The notes under the pieces: generated by a model
Databases searched by the model: none
The model's input: only the letters and a program-made list of their open reading frames with translations
Told to the model about the DNA's origin: nothing
Assembly (NCBI GenBank): GCA_012519515.1
Contig: JAAYQC010000048.1
Coordinates: 1 to 53,442 of the forward strand
Direction of reading: 5' to 3'
DNA: 53,442 nt
From: Bacteroidales bacterium
GTDB taxonomy: Bacteria; Bacteroidota; Bacteroidia; Bacteroidales; VadinHA17
Program-made: the position numbers and the translations under genes
In this document: positions 34,022 through 42,771 of the stretch, one piece after another
Numbering within the stretch: position 1 is the first letter of the stretch
Layout: each line of letters begins with the position of its first letter

Positions 34022-35428
34022 TCAATCCTTCAAAAGCTCAAGGTATGAAACAGCCTGTACTTTTGCGACTGGTTTATTGGCCATCGGGCAACCGGGCACA
34101 GGGCAATTGATAATTTTATGTTCTTTATTGTCAGCAGGTTCCCATCCCAGCGTGAGAAAAAGGGCAAAAAAGCCGATAATATAGGCAACAATAATATGCC
34201 AGCCATTTTTGACCCAGAGCAGCACATTTCTTCCCTCCGGAAACTTGTTGGTAATAGCTACTCCTGCAGATGAACCGAACCAGATCATCGATCCTCCGAA
34301 TCCCACACAATAAGCAAGCATACCCCAGTCATAGTGTCCCTGTTCGAGACAAAGTTTCGTAAGAGGAATGTTATCGAACACCGACGAAAGGAATCCGAGC
34401 GAGAATGCAGTCACCCATGAAGCATTTGGAAGTTCTTCGACCGGCATCAGCGATGCACATGTAACAAGGCAGAGAAGGAATATGGTTCCCTTGAGAGAAG
34501 CGGGCACTTCCCTCCATGGAGCCTTGCGGATGAACGCCCCGATAATAATCGCTATCCAGACGCCCAGGGCCGGCATATCGTAAACTATATTCGATATTAT
34601 TGCTCCTGCAAGGATAAGGGCTACAATGAACAGTTTCGCCCAGTCGATGGTGACATTGGGATTGGGGTCACTCTGTATCTTCTGATATTTATCCTGCTGG
34701 TGTGCACCGAACCATGCGAAGATAAGAAGAGCTACAACAGCCGCCACGTAAGCATGTAGGACATTGAATGCCGATACACCGTCGATCCACATCATTGTGG
34801 TGGTTGTGTCGCCCACCACGCTTCCCGAGCCGCCTGCATTGCTGGCCGCGACCAATGCCGCGATATAGCCGATGTGTACCCTGTTTTTGAAGACAACCAG
34901 GGCTACCGTTCCTCCGATCAGTGCAGCTGCGATATTGTCGAGAAATGACGACAGTATAAAGACGAAAACCAGCAGCAGGAAAGGGCCTTTCCAGTCGTTG
35001 GGAAGATATTTGGGGAGGATATCCGGAACTCCCGATTCCTCGAATATTTTTGAAAGCATGCCAAAGCCGAGCAACAATCCTAGCAGATTGAGGATGATTC
35101 CCCATTCACCCTGTCTCATCTCCTTGTCCATCAGTTGTTCGACCATAGGTGTCGTTCCGAAGAAATGCTCCATTAAATGGAATCCAGGGTCGAACACAAG
35201 CTTGAAAGTCATAAGAACGGTAAGTCCGATCAATGCAACCCAGAAAGTATGCTTGTGGAACAGGGCAACACCGAGGAGTATCAGGCCAAAGAAAATAAAT
35301 TCGAGCCGTACCGGCCCTATTGAGGGGTGGTTGCCGCCTGAAGCAAGCAACACTGCAGGTGCAAGCAATGCAAGGATCAAAAGGGAGATCCTTTTAATGC
35401 CGTTCTTGATGAAAAGTTCTTTAAACAT
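34022..35428 (-). CDS. nhaD: NhaD-type Na+/H+ antiporter, copy 2
   Basis: This 468-residue protein is the upstream partner of the nhaD at 32536-33957. Nearly all transmembrane segments match closely (ASNAGGSGSVVGDTTTTMMWI, SSVFDNIPLTKL, GFGGSMIWFGSSAGVAI), and both end with NKEHKIINCPVPGCPM. The differences cluster at the N-terminus and in the loop after the HQQDKYQ segment. I start it at ATG 35428 (MFKELF); a TTG at 35473 is also in frame. Being first in transcription order, it probably drives both copies from promoter(s) in 35429-35560. Confidence 0.9.
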   Translation of the reverse strand: MFKELFIKNGIKRISLLILALLAPAVLLASGGNHPSIGPVRLEFIFFGLILLGVALFHKHTFWVALIGLTVLMTFKLVFDPGFHLMEHFFGTTPMVEQLMDKEMRQGEWGIILNLLGLLLGFGMLSKIFEESGVPDILPKYLPNDWKGPFLLLVFVFILSSFLDNIAAALIGGTVALVVFKNRVHIGYIAALVAASNAGGSGSVVGDTTTTMMWIDGVSAFNVLHAYVAAVVALLIFAWFGAHQQDKYQKIQSDPNPNVTIDWAKLFIVALILAGAIISNIVYDMPALGVWIAIIIGAFIRKAPWREVPASLKGTIFLLCLVTCASLMPVEELPNASWVTAFSLGFLSSVFDNIPLTKLCLEQGHYDWGMLAYCVGFGGSMIWFGSSAGVAITNKFPEGRNVLLWVKNGWHIIVAYIIGFFALFLTLGWEPADNKEHKIINCPVPGCPMANKPVAKVQAVSYLELLKD

Positions 35429-35487
35429 GTCAGAATGGTTAAGGAAATACCTATTTATAATTAAGGCTGCCAAATTAAAAATATTTT

Positions 35488-35501
35488 GAATCGCGCGATT
35501 C
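35488..35501. promoter_or_regulatory. Perfect 14-base palindrome upstream of nhaD copy 2
   Basis: GAATCGCGCGATTC is fully self-complementary. It lies 60 bases upstream of the nhaD start and on the sufB side, in the region where a promoter for either gene would be. It could be an operator for a dimeric repressor, but no binding protein is identified. Confidence 0.4.
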
Positions 35502-35591
35502 TCCGGAGGGAAATCTTATTAATGATTTTTGTCACTTAATCCTGACATGCAATTTTGAATGGCATTTTATTCTGAAGTCCTTAAATTTTCA

Positions 35592-35599
35592 TAATTTTG
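35592..35599 (+). promoter_or_regulatory. Possible -7 box of the suf operon
   Basis: TAATTTTG fits TAnnTTTG and faces sufB, with the repeat element lying between it and the start codon. No TTG lies at a proper distance upstream. If real, the leader would be about 250 bases long. Confidence 0.3.
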
Positions 35600-35632
35600 C
35601 ATTCTTATTTAGATTAAATATAATTAAGGACG

Positions 35633-35808
35633 GAAGGGGGAAGAGGAATGGCGAAAGGAGAAACCATCTTCTTTGTTCCAGACCCCCTTCCCGGCCTTCC
35701 CCCACGTTAGGGGGAAGGAGCCATCAAAGAAGAGGGGCTCATTGCCTTTGGGCGAAAGGAGAATAGCGGAATGGGAGAATGGGAGAAGGGGGGAGTGATT
35801 AGTCTTTA
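35633..35808. repeat. Intergenic repeat related to the MITE-like elements
   Basis: The core ACCCCCTTCCCGGCCTTCCC followed by a CCC...GGGGGAAGGAGC hairpin (about 35684-35727) matches the left part of the elements at 24042 and 24284. The ends are GGAAGGGGGA and GAAGGGGGGAGTGATT. It is a diverged member of the same family placed before sufB. Confidence 0.55.
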
Positions 35809-35851
35809 AAGGTGTCAGGCTTGGGAGATTGTTTTGCAATATAAGGTTTGT

Positions 35852-37303
35852 ATGGAAAGGGAGCAGGATAATATAATCAATGATATTACCTCAGGAGAGT
35901 ACAAGTATGGTTTTTATACCGATATCGAGACGGAAAAGATACCGAAGGGTTTGAATGAGGATACCATACGGCTTATCTCGGAAAAGAAAGGTGAGCCAGA
36001 ATGGCTTCTTGAGTTTCGTCTGAAATCGTTTCGCCACTGGCTGACCATGAAGATGCCGGGATGGGCTCATCTGAAGATTCCGGAAATAGATTTTCAGGAC
36101 ATAATATACTATGCTGCTCCCAAACAGGAGCCGGCTCCTGAAAGTCTGGACGATATTGATCCTGAGCTGAAGAAGACATTCGACAAGCTAGGGATACCGC
36201 TTGAAGAACAGAAGAGGCTGACAGGTGTTGTAGCGGTTGATGCCGTGATGGATAGTGTTTCGGTAAAGACTACTTTCAAGGAGACGCTGGCGGAGCTGGG
36301 GATAATCTTCTGTTCATTTAGCGAGGCGGTGAGGGAATATCCCGATCTGGTAAAGAGGTATATGGGTACCGTGGTTCCCTATACCGACAATTTCTTTGCC
36401 GCCCTTAATTCCGCGGTATTCAGCGACGGCTCTTTCTGCTATATTCCGAAGGGCGTAAGGTGCCCGATGGAACTGTCGACCTATTTCAGGATCAACGCGG
36501 CAAATACCGGGCAGTTTGAGCGCACCCTCCTTGTGGCCGACGAGGAAAGCTATGTGAGCTACCTCGAGGGCTGTACTGCTCCTATGAGAGATGAGAACCA
36601 GCTTCATGCCGCCATTGTCGAGATAATAGCCGAGAAAAACGCGAGTGTTAAGTATTCGACAGTGCAGAACTGGTACCCTGGCGACAGGGAAGGAAGGGGA
36701 GGGATATTCAATTTTGTTACGAAAAGAGGAATTTGCAGGGGCGATAATTCAAAGATTTCATGGACCCAGGTTGAGACCGGATCGGCAATAACCTGGAAGT
36801 ACCCCTCCTGCATCCTGAGAGGCGATAATTCAACGGGAGAGTTCTACTCCGTAGCTGTTACCAATAACCATCAGCAGGCTGATACCGGTACCAAGATGAT
36901 TCACATAGGAAAGAATACAAAGAGCACCATTGTATCTAAGGGAATCTCGGCCGGTCACGGGCAGAACAGCTACAGGGGGCTGGTAAAGGTGCTGAAGAAT
37001 GCATCCAATTCAAGGAATTTTTCGCAGTGCGATTCGCTTCTCCTCGGCGACAAGTGCGGTGCACACACATTCCCTTACCTTGAGGTCGACAATCAGACCG
37101 CGATAGTTGAGCATGAGGCTACCACGTCGAAGATAGGGGAGGACCAGATATTTTACTGCAACCAGAGAGGAATATCGACAGAGGATGCCATAGGCCTGAT
37201 TGTGAACGGTTATGCCCGGGAGGTGCTTAACAAGCTTCCCATGGAGTTCGCGGTCGAGGCACAGAAGCTCCTTCAGATAAGCCTGGAGGGCAGTGTGGGT
37301 TAG
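35852..37303 (+). CDS. sufB: Fe-S cluster assembly protein SufB
   Basis: SufB is the scaffold of the SufBCD complex that builds Fe-S clusters. The 483-residue protein has the family segments [47 protein letters not shown] and [19 protein letters not shown], with the conserved Cys in the last. I start it at ATG 35852 (MEREQD), because an in-frame TTG upstream adds residues unlike the family. It opens the suf operon sufB-sufC-sufD-sufS-sufE, followed by sufT. Confidence 0.97.
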   Translation: MEREQDNIINDITSGEYKYGFYTDIETEKIPKGLNEDTIRLISEKKGEPEWLLEFRLKSFRHWLTMKMPGWAHLKIPEIDFQDIIYYAAPKQEPAPESLDDIDPELKKTFDKLGIPLEEQKRLTGVVAVDAVMDSVSVKTTFKETLAELGIIFCSFSEAVREYPDLVKRYMGTVVPYTDNFFAALNSAVFSDGSFCYIPKGVRCPMELSTYFRINAANTGQFERTLLVADEESYVSYLEGCTAPMRDENQLHAAIVEIIAEKNASVKYSTVQNWYPGDREGRGGIFNFVTKRGICRGDNSKISWTQVETGSAITWKYPSCILRGDNSTGEFYSVAVTNNHQQADTGTKMIHIGKNTKSTIVSKGISAGHGQNSYRGLVKVLKNASNSRNFSQCDSLLLGDKCGAHTFPYLEVDNQTAIVEHEATTSKIGEDQIFYCNQRGISTEDAIGLIVNGYAREVLNKLPMEFAVEAQKLLQISLEGSVG

Positions 37304-37332
37304 TTGAAATTTTTTATTGATTATATTCTGAA

Positions 37333-38091
37333 ATGCTTAGTATTAAGAACCTTGAAGCCGGCATAAACGGAAAGATGATTCTGAAGGGAATAAACCTTGA
37401 GATTAAAGCAGGTGAGATACACGCTATAATGGGTCCCAACGGATCGGGCAAAAGTACCCTTGCTGCCGTTCTGGCAGGAAGGGATTTTATTGAGATCAGT
37501 GGGGGAACAGTGACTTATATGGGAAATGATCTTTTGCAGATGGCTCCGGAGGATCGTTCGAAGGAAGGAATTTTTCTCGGGTTTCAGTATCCCGTTGAGA
37601 TTCCCGGGGTCAGCATGGTCAATTTCATAAAGACCGCGGTTAACGAGCACCGTAAACACAGGGGGCTTGCACCGCTCTCGGCATCCGACTTTCTGAAGCT
37701 GATGCAGGAAAAGAAAGAACTGGTAGAAATTGATTCTAAACTGGCGAACCGCTCTGTAAACGAAGGGTTTTCAGGTGGAGAGAAGAAGAAGAATGAAATT
37801 TTTCAGATGGCAATGCTGGAGCCAAAGCTTGCCATTCTCGACGAAACAGATTCAGGACTCGATATTGATGCTCTCAGGATTGTGGCCAACGGGGTCAACA
37901 GGCTCAGGAAGCCAGATAACGCATCGATAGTTATCACTCATTACCAGAGGCTTCTCGATTATATTATCCCTGATGTGGTACACGTCCTGTACGACGGAAG
38001 GATAGTGAAGACGGCCGGAAAGGAACTGGCACTGGAACTGGAGGAGAAGGGTTACGACTGGATCAAGCAAGAGCTTTACAATCATAACTGA
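37333..38091 (+). CDS. sufC: Fe-S cluster assembly ATPase SufC
   Basis: SufC is the ABC-type ATPase of the SufBCD complex. The 252-residue protein has Walker A GPNGSGKST (34-42), the signature FSGGEKKKNEIFQM and Walker B LAILDETDSGLDIDAL, the form typical for SufC. It lies 29 bases after sufB and one base before sufD. Confidence 0.97.
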   Translation: MLSIKNLEAGINGKMILKGINLEIKAGEIHAIMGPNGSGKSTLAAVLAGRDFIEISGGTVTYMGNDLLQMAPEDRSKEGIFLGFQYPVEIPGVSMVNFIKTAVNEHRKHRGLAPLSASDFLKLMQEKKELVEIDSKLANRSVNEGFSGGEKKKNEIFQMAMLEPKLAILDETDSGLDIDALRIVANGVNRLRKPDNASIVITHYQRLLDYIIPDVVHVLYDGRIVKTAGKELALELEEKGYDWIKQELYNHN

Positions 38092-38092
38092 C

Positions 38093-39451
38093 ATGAACGG
38101 AAAATCAGGGGTATCGGATTTTTTTTCAAGGCTCTATTACGAAAACATAGGCAGGATAGGAGAGAGTTCCACTCCCATTATCAATTCTTTCAGAAAGGAG
38201 GCTATTGAGAAATTCAATCTCCTTGGGGTACCCACAAAGAAAATGGAGTCGTATAAGTATACAAACCTGGAGACCTTCTTCAGGCACGATTACCAGAGCT
38301 ATTTTATCCCCGAGGCATCTCATTTCAGGAAAGCGGAGGAATTCAGATGCGACGTCACGGAACTGGATGCTCACGGGATAGTGCTTATGAATGGATTTTA
38401 TCCTACCATAAACGGCAAGCTCAGGGAACTTCCTGGAGGAATCATTATAGGAAGCCTTAATGCAGCTGCAAGGAAATATCCCGATCTTATTGAAAAGCAC
38501 TACGGCAAATATGCAAGGAGCGATTCCGACGGGCTGATTCATCTTAACACTGCAATGGTTCCGGACGGTGTATTCATCTTTGTGCCTCGCGGTTCTGTTC
38601 CAGGAAAACCGGTTCAGGTGGTTAACCTCGTCGATTCGGAACAGGACACCTTCGATCAGCACAGGAAGCTGATAATCGTTGAGGAGAATGCTGAATGTTC
38701 GCTTATTATCTGCGACCACACGATGTCGCCGCAACGTTTTCTTACAAATGCGGTCCTGGAAATCCATGTCGCCGAAAATTCCTCCTTCGATTTGATAAGG
38801 GTTCAGAACGAACACAACAATGCCTGCAAGGTAACTCATACTTTCATTCATCAGGAGAGGAACAGCCGTGTGACATCGGGCATCATAACCCTTCACGGGG
38901 GCCTTGTTCGCAACAATACTTACCACCGGCTTAATGGCGAAGGAGCTGATTGCAACTCATACGGTCTTTCCCTGGCTGATAAATGGCAGCATATTGACAA
39001 CTACGTCAGTGTTGACCATGCATCGCCCAACTGCACAAGCAACCAGCTTTTCAAGGGTGTTTTTGATGACGTGTCGACCGGTGCATTTAATGGAAGGATC
39101 CATGTAGCACCCGACGCCCAGGGAACCGTTGCCTATCAGAAAAACAACAGTATATTGCTGACGGACCAGGCCAGGATGGATACAAAGCCCCAGCTCGAGA
39201 TCTATGCCGATGATGTGAAATGCAGTCATGGAGCTACCGTCGGTCAGCTCGACAACGACGCCTTGTTCTACATGCAGTCGAGGGGTATTGACAAACGGCA
39301 GGCCCTCCTGATGCTGATGTTCGGTTTTGCCCATGAGGTAACCCGGAACCTGAAGGTTGATGCTCTCAGGGAAAGAATAGACGGGCTTATTATGCAGAGG
39401 CTCAGGGGAGAACTGTCGCAGTGTGCAAGTTGTATGGTGAAATGCGTATAA
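38093..39451 (+). CDS. sufD: Fe-S cluster assembly protein SufD
   Basis: SufD is the SufB paralogue of the assembly scaffold. The 452-residue protein has the beta-helix core and the C-terminal family segments VAYQKNNSILLTDQAR, CSHGATVGQLDNDALFYMQSRGI and FGFAHEV. It starts one base after sufC and leads into sufS with a 13-base gap. Confidence 0.95.
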   Translation: MNGKSGVSDFFSRLYYENIGRIGESSTPIINSFRKEAIEKFNLLGVPTKKMESYKYTNLETFFRHDYQSYFIPEASHFRKAEEFRCDVTELDAHGIVLMNGFYPTINGKLRELPGGIIIGSLNAAARKYPDLIEKHYGKYARSDSDGLIHLNTAMVPDGVFIFVPRGSVPGKPVQVVNLVDSEQDTFDQHRKLIIVEENAECSLIICDHTMSPQRFLTNAVLEIHVAENSSFDLIRVQNEHNNACKVTHTFIHQERNSRVTSGIITLHGGLVRNNTYHRLNGEGADCNSYGLSLADKWQHIDNYVSVDHASPNCTSNQLFKGVFDDVSTGAFNGRIHVAPDAQGTVAYQKNNSILLTDQARMDTKPQLEIYADDVKCSHGATVGQLDNDALFYMQSRGIDKRQALLMLMFGFAHEVTRNLKVDALRERIDGLIMQRLRGELSQCASCMVKCV

Positions 39452-39464
39452 ATATACGGGAACG

Positions 39465-40682
39465 ATGAGAGACATTGATAATATCAGGTCGGATTTCCCG
39501 CTTCTTCAACAAAAAGTTTACGGGAAGCCGCTTGTGTATTTTGACAATGGCGCTACAACCCAGAAACCTCTCTGTGTGCTGGAAGAGCTACGAAAGGTTT
39601 ACACGGACTATAACGGAAATGTTCACCGTGGTGTTCATGCAATGAGCGATCTGACCTCGGAGGCATACGAAGGAGCCAGGGAAAAGGTAAGATCATTCAT
39701 CAATGCCGGGAAAAGTGAGGAAGTGGTTTTTACATCCGGTGCCACCTCATCATTAAATGCCATAGCCTTTTCATTTGGAGAGCGCTACATTAGTCGGGGC
39801 GATGAGATCATTGTCAGCGAAATGGAGCATCATGCCAACATAGTTCCCTGGCAGATGCTTTGCCTTCGAAAGGGAGCGGTTCTCAGGGTAATTCCTTTCA
39901 ACGACGCCGGAGAGCTTGAGCTGGATGAATACCTGAAACTTCTGTCGCCGCGTACCAGGATTGTCGCGGTAACCCAGGTATCCAATGCACTTGGAACCGT
40001 TGTGCCGCTTGAGGAAATTATCAGGCCGGCACATTCAATGGGAATACCGGTTCTTGTCGACGGGGCTCAGGGCATTCAGCACGGAATTACAGATGTCCGG
40101 TCGCTCGATTGTGATTTTTATGCTTTTTCGGGACATAAGATCTATGGTCCTACCGGAATAGGAGTGTTGTACGGGAAGGAGAAATGGCTTTCGGAATTGC
40201 CTCCTTACCAGGGTGGAGGAGATATGGTTGACAGGGTAAGTTTTGATCGGACCACCTATAATGTGCTTCCTTTCAAATTCGAAGCCGGAACCATGAATTA
40301 CGTCGGGGCAATAGGCCTGGGAAGGGCTCTCGACTATGTGAACGAACTCGGGAGGGAGGAAATTCTGCAGAGGGAAAAAACCTTGCTGGCTTATGCAACC
40401 GAAAGGCTGTCGGCGATAAAGGGACTGAGAATATACGGTCAGGCTGCCGAAAAGATTTGCACCATCTCCTTTCTTCTTGACAACATTCATCAGTATGACA
40501 CCGGCATGATCCTCGACAAGCTTGGCATTGCTGTCAGGACAGGCACGCACTGCGCGCAGCCGGTGATGGACCATTACGGTATTCAGGGCACCGTAAGGGC
40601 ATCATTATGCTTTTACAACACGATTGAGGAGATTGATGCACTTGGCACGGGAATTGAAAAGGTAATCGGTATGTTTTCATGA
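39465..40682 (+). CDS. sufS: Cysteine desulfurase SufS
   Basis: SufS takes sulfur from cysteine, leaving alanine, and passes it to SufE. The 405-residue class V aminotransferase carries the PLP lysine Lys225 (FSGHKIYGPTG) and the persulfide cysteine Cys363 (VRTGTHCAQPV), with the SufS-type (group II) loop. Its stop overlaps the next start (ATGA), so SufS and SufE are translationally coupled, as expected for partners. Confidence 0.96.
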   Translation: MRDIDNIRSDFPLLQQKVYGKPLVYFDNGATTQKPLCVLEELRKVYTDYNGNVHRGVHAMSDLTSEAYEGAREKVRSFINAGKSEEVVFTSGATSSLNAIAFSFGERYISRGDEIIVSEMEHHANIVPWQMLCLRKGAVLRVIPFNDAGELELDEYLKLLSPRTRIVAVTQVSNALGTVVPLEEIIRPAHSMGIPVLVDGAQGIQHGITDVRSLDCDFYAFSGHKIYGPTGIGVLYGKEKWLSELPPYQGGGDMVDRVSFDRTTYNVLPFKFEAGTMNYVGAIGLGRALDYVNELGREEILQREKTLLAYATERLSAIKGLRIYGQAAEKICTISFLLDNIHQYDTGMILDKLGIAVRTGTHCAQPVMDHYGIQGTVRASLCFYNTIEEIDALGTGIEKVIGMFS

Positions 40683-41221
40683 ACAGGAGAATGACTATCA
40701 ACGAGATTCAGGATAATATAATTGAAGAGTTTTCAGTGTTCGACGACTGGATGGACAAGTACAACCTTCTTATCGAGATGGGTAAGGAGCTGTCTCTGAT
40801 CGATCCGAAGTTCAAGGTAAAGGATTACCTTATCGAGGGCTGCCAGTCGAAAGTCTGGCTGTATCCCCATTACGATGGAAAGGAAGTGACCTTCACTGCC
40901 GACAGTGATGCAATAATTACAAGGGGTATTGTGGCATTGCTTATTAAGGTCCTTTCAGGTAGAACACCTGAGGAAATAATACAGGCCGATCTCTATTTCA
41001 TCGACAAGATAGGGCTGAAGCAGAATCTCTCGCCGACACGTTCCAACGGACTTCTCTCGATGCTGCGGCAGATGAAGCTTTACGCGATGGCCTTTGGGGC
41101 TCAGGGCTCAGGGGGAAGGGCACAGGGCACAGGGCACAGGGCACAGGGGGAAGAACGGCACGCGGCTAGCGGCATGCGGCACGCGGCGAAAGACGAAGAG
41201 AGGGGGAGACAGAGGGACTAA
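40679..41221 (+). CDS. sufE: SufE-like sulfur acceptor with an added repeat-derived tail
   Basis: SufE receives sulfur from SufS and delivers it to SufB. Residues 1-139 form a normal SufE domain: persulfide cysteine Cys55 in IEGCQSKVW, and DNA-coded end at about MKLYAMAF. After that 41 residues rich in Gly, Gln, Arg and His follow (AQGSGGRAQGTGHRAQ...). They are encoded by short tandem repeats such as GGGCACA (41118-41145), which elsewhere would be spacer. The natural stop has apparently been lost and translation runs into the repeats. Function of the catalytic domain should be unaffected, but the tail is unusual. Confidence 0.88.
   Translation: MNRRMTINEIQDNIIEEFSVFDDWMDKYNLLIEMGKELSLIDPKFKVKDYLIEGCQSKVWLYPHYDGKEVTFTADSDAIITRGIVALLIKVLSGRTPEEIIQADLYFIDKIGLKQNLSPTRSNGLLSMLRQMKLYAMAFGAQGSGGRAQGTGHRAQGEERHAASGMRHAAKDEERGRQRD
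41118..41145 (+). repeat. Heptanucleotide tandem repeat inside the sufE tail
   Basis: GGGCACA occurs four times in a row, preceded by related GGGCTCA units from about 41098. The 7-base unit is not a multiple of three, so copy changes would shift the sufE reading frame. Confidence 0.8.
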
Positions 41222-41222
41222 G

Positions 41223-41274
41223 AGACCGCAAGACCGCAAGACCGCAAGACCGCAAGACTGCAAGACCGCAAGAC
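41223..41274 (+). repeat. Octanucleotide tandem repeat after sufE
   Basis: AGACCGCA is repeated six times (one copy reads AGACTGCA), followed by a half unit AGAC. It begins two bases after the sufE stop codon region. It is too regular to be a chance sequence and is not CRISPR-like, as there are no spacers. From 41275 to 41434 the DNA is AT-rich with short imperfect repeats and no gene. Confidence 0.8.
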
Positions 41275-41434
41275 AATATATTGCCGTTATAACAATGTTA
41301 TAACGTGGTTCCGTGACTAATTTCTGAGAGATAAACACATAGCAAATGACGCGAGGCACAAGACACAAGACGCAAGGTCAACAAAAGTTCTTTCCACTTT
41401 TAACTTTCCACTTTTAACTTTCAACTCCAATAGT

Positions 41435-41755
41435 ATGGATCCCACAGAGCAACTTGAAATTGAAACCAGGATAGCCGGTGTTCTGAAGAGCATCTACGAT
41501 CCTGAGATACCTGTCAACATATATGATCTCGGGCTGATTTACAATGTAGAGGTCGACGACGATCACGTAGCACATATCACCATGACGCTTACCGCGCCAA
41601 ACTGTCCGATGGCCGACAGCCTTATTGAGGAAGTGCAGTACAAGGTGGCAGGCACCAGGGGAGTGAAGGATTGTGACATTAAGTTAACCTTCAATCCGCC
41701 GTGGGACAAAAGCATGCTCAGCGATGAGGCAAAACTTGAGCTTGGATTTCTTTAA
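41435..41755 (+). CDS. sufT: MIP18/DUF59-type Fe-S maturation protein (SufT)
   Basis: DUF59 proteins of this type act in Fe-S cluster maturation or carriage. The 106-residue protein has the hallmark DPEIPVNIYDLGLIY, the TLTAPNCPMAD segment with the conserved Cys, and a C-terminal LTFNPPWDKSML. Its position after sufE supports SufT and not the phenylacetate-pathway PaaD. The tandem-repeat-rich spacer separates it from sufE by 213 bases. Confidence 0.9.
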   Translation: MDPTEQLEIETRIAGVLKSIYDPEIPVNIYDLGLIYNVEVDDDHVAHITMTLTAPNCPMADSLIEEVQYKVAGTRGVKDCDIKLTFNPPWDKSMLSDEAKLELGFL

Positions 41756-41764
41756 GCAGAAGCC

Positions 41765-42715
41765 ATGCCGGGAAAGGACAACAGGGAATTATCGGAAGGA
41801 ATAAAGCAGAAGGCAGGCGAGCTTGGCTTTAACATCTGCGGTATTGCCCGGGTACGCGGGCTGGTTGAGAACGTTGTCAGGTTAAGGGACTGGATTGAAG
41901 CCGGCATGAATGATAAGATGGCTTACCTTGCCCGGGACCTTGATAAAAGGATCGATCCCGGAAGGGTTTTTTCCGGGGCAAAATCACTGGTTGTCACCGG
42001 TTTGAGTTATTATTCTGATGTTCTTCAGAGGGATCCTGAGGCCCCTTTGCTGTCGAGATATACTTACGGGGCTGACTATCATGGCGTTGTTACCGGGAAG
42101 CTAAACAGGCTGCTGGAGTGGATACAAATTGTCAGGCCCGGTGTCAGCGGCAGGGCTTTTTCCGACAATTCATCCATACTTGAAAAACCATGGGGGCGGG
42201 AAGCCGGACTCGGATGGCAGGGACGCCATTCCATACTGATCAACAAGAAAATAGGTTCCATGTTTTTTATCGGCATATTGATACTCGATACGGAGCTTGA
42301 ATATGACAAGCCATGTACGGAAGATTATTGCGGCACATGCAGGCAGTGCATCGAAGCTTGTCCCACCGGAGCCATAAACGAAAACCGGACCATTGATGCC
42401 AGGAAATGCATTGCAAACCTTACGATTGAAAACCGCGGGCCCATTCCGGCTGAGTTTGTTCCGCATCTTGGCAAAAGGATCTTCGGATGCGACAGATGCC
42501 AGGAAGTATGTCCGTGGAACCATGATCCGGATGTTGTAAGCGCTCCCGAATTTACCATCAGTGAAGAAATTGCCGGTATGAGTGTTGATGAATGGAAGAG
42601 CCTTTCACGCGAAAGCTTTCAGCGCCTGTTTTCAACGACGGCGATATCGAGAGTAAAGTATGAAAAGCTGATGAACAATATCAGGGATGCACTGAATCAG
42701 GGGGGCAGCCTATGA
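41765..42715 (+). CDS. queG: Epoxyqueuosine reductase QueG
   Basis: QueG reduces epoxyqueuosine to queuosine in the wobble position of certain tRNAs, using cobalamin and two [4Fe-4S] clusters. The 316-residue protein has both clusters: CGTCRQCIEACPTGAI and CDRCQEVCPWN. It is the shorter form without the C-terminal HEAT-like region. It follows sufT after nine bases, so Suf-made clusters may serve it directly. Confidence 0.94.
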   Translation: MPGKDNRELSEGIKQKAGELGFNICGIARVRGLVENVVRLRDWIEAGMNDKMAYLARDLDKRIDPGRVFSGAKSLVVTGLSYYSDVLQRDPEAPLLSRYTYGADYHGVVTGKLNRLLEWIQIVRPGVSGRAFSDNSSILEKPWGREAGLGWQGRHSILINKKIGSMFFIGILILDTELEYDKPCTEDYCGTCRQCIEACPTGAINENRTIDARKCIANLTIENRGPIPAEFVPHLGKRIFGCDRCQEVCPWNHDPDVVSAPEFTISEEIAGMSVDEWKSLSRESFQRLFSTTAISRVKYEKLMNNIRDALNQGGSL

Positions 42716-42725
42716 CGGGAGTGTG

Positions 42726-42756
42726 TTGCAACTTATCGTCATCTTTTGTACATTTA
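42726..42756 (+). promoter_or_regulatory. Possible promoter of the alpha/beta hydrolase gene
   Basis: TTG (42726-42728), 20 bases, TACATTTA (42749-42756): one base off the TAnnTTTG box and correct spacing. It supports a start at ATG 42772 instead of ATG 42712. Confidence 0.4.
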
Positions 42757-42771
42757 ACAAAAAATGCAGGT

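Larger units (their letters stand above)
35429..35851. other. Divergent intergenic region between nhaD copy 2 and sufB
   Basis: No gene is visible. It holds the palindrome at 35488-35501, a -7-like box at 35592-35599 facing sufB, and a repeat related to the MITE-like elements at 35633-35808. If the repeat is an insertion, it has pushed the suf promoter away from sufB. A second possible box close to sufB, TATAAGGTTTG, does not fit TAnnTTTG. Confidence 0.55.

Noticed and set aside
41223-41274. CRISPR array
   Set aside because: The eight-base units are contiguous with no spacers, and no cas genes are present.
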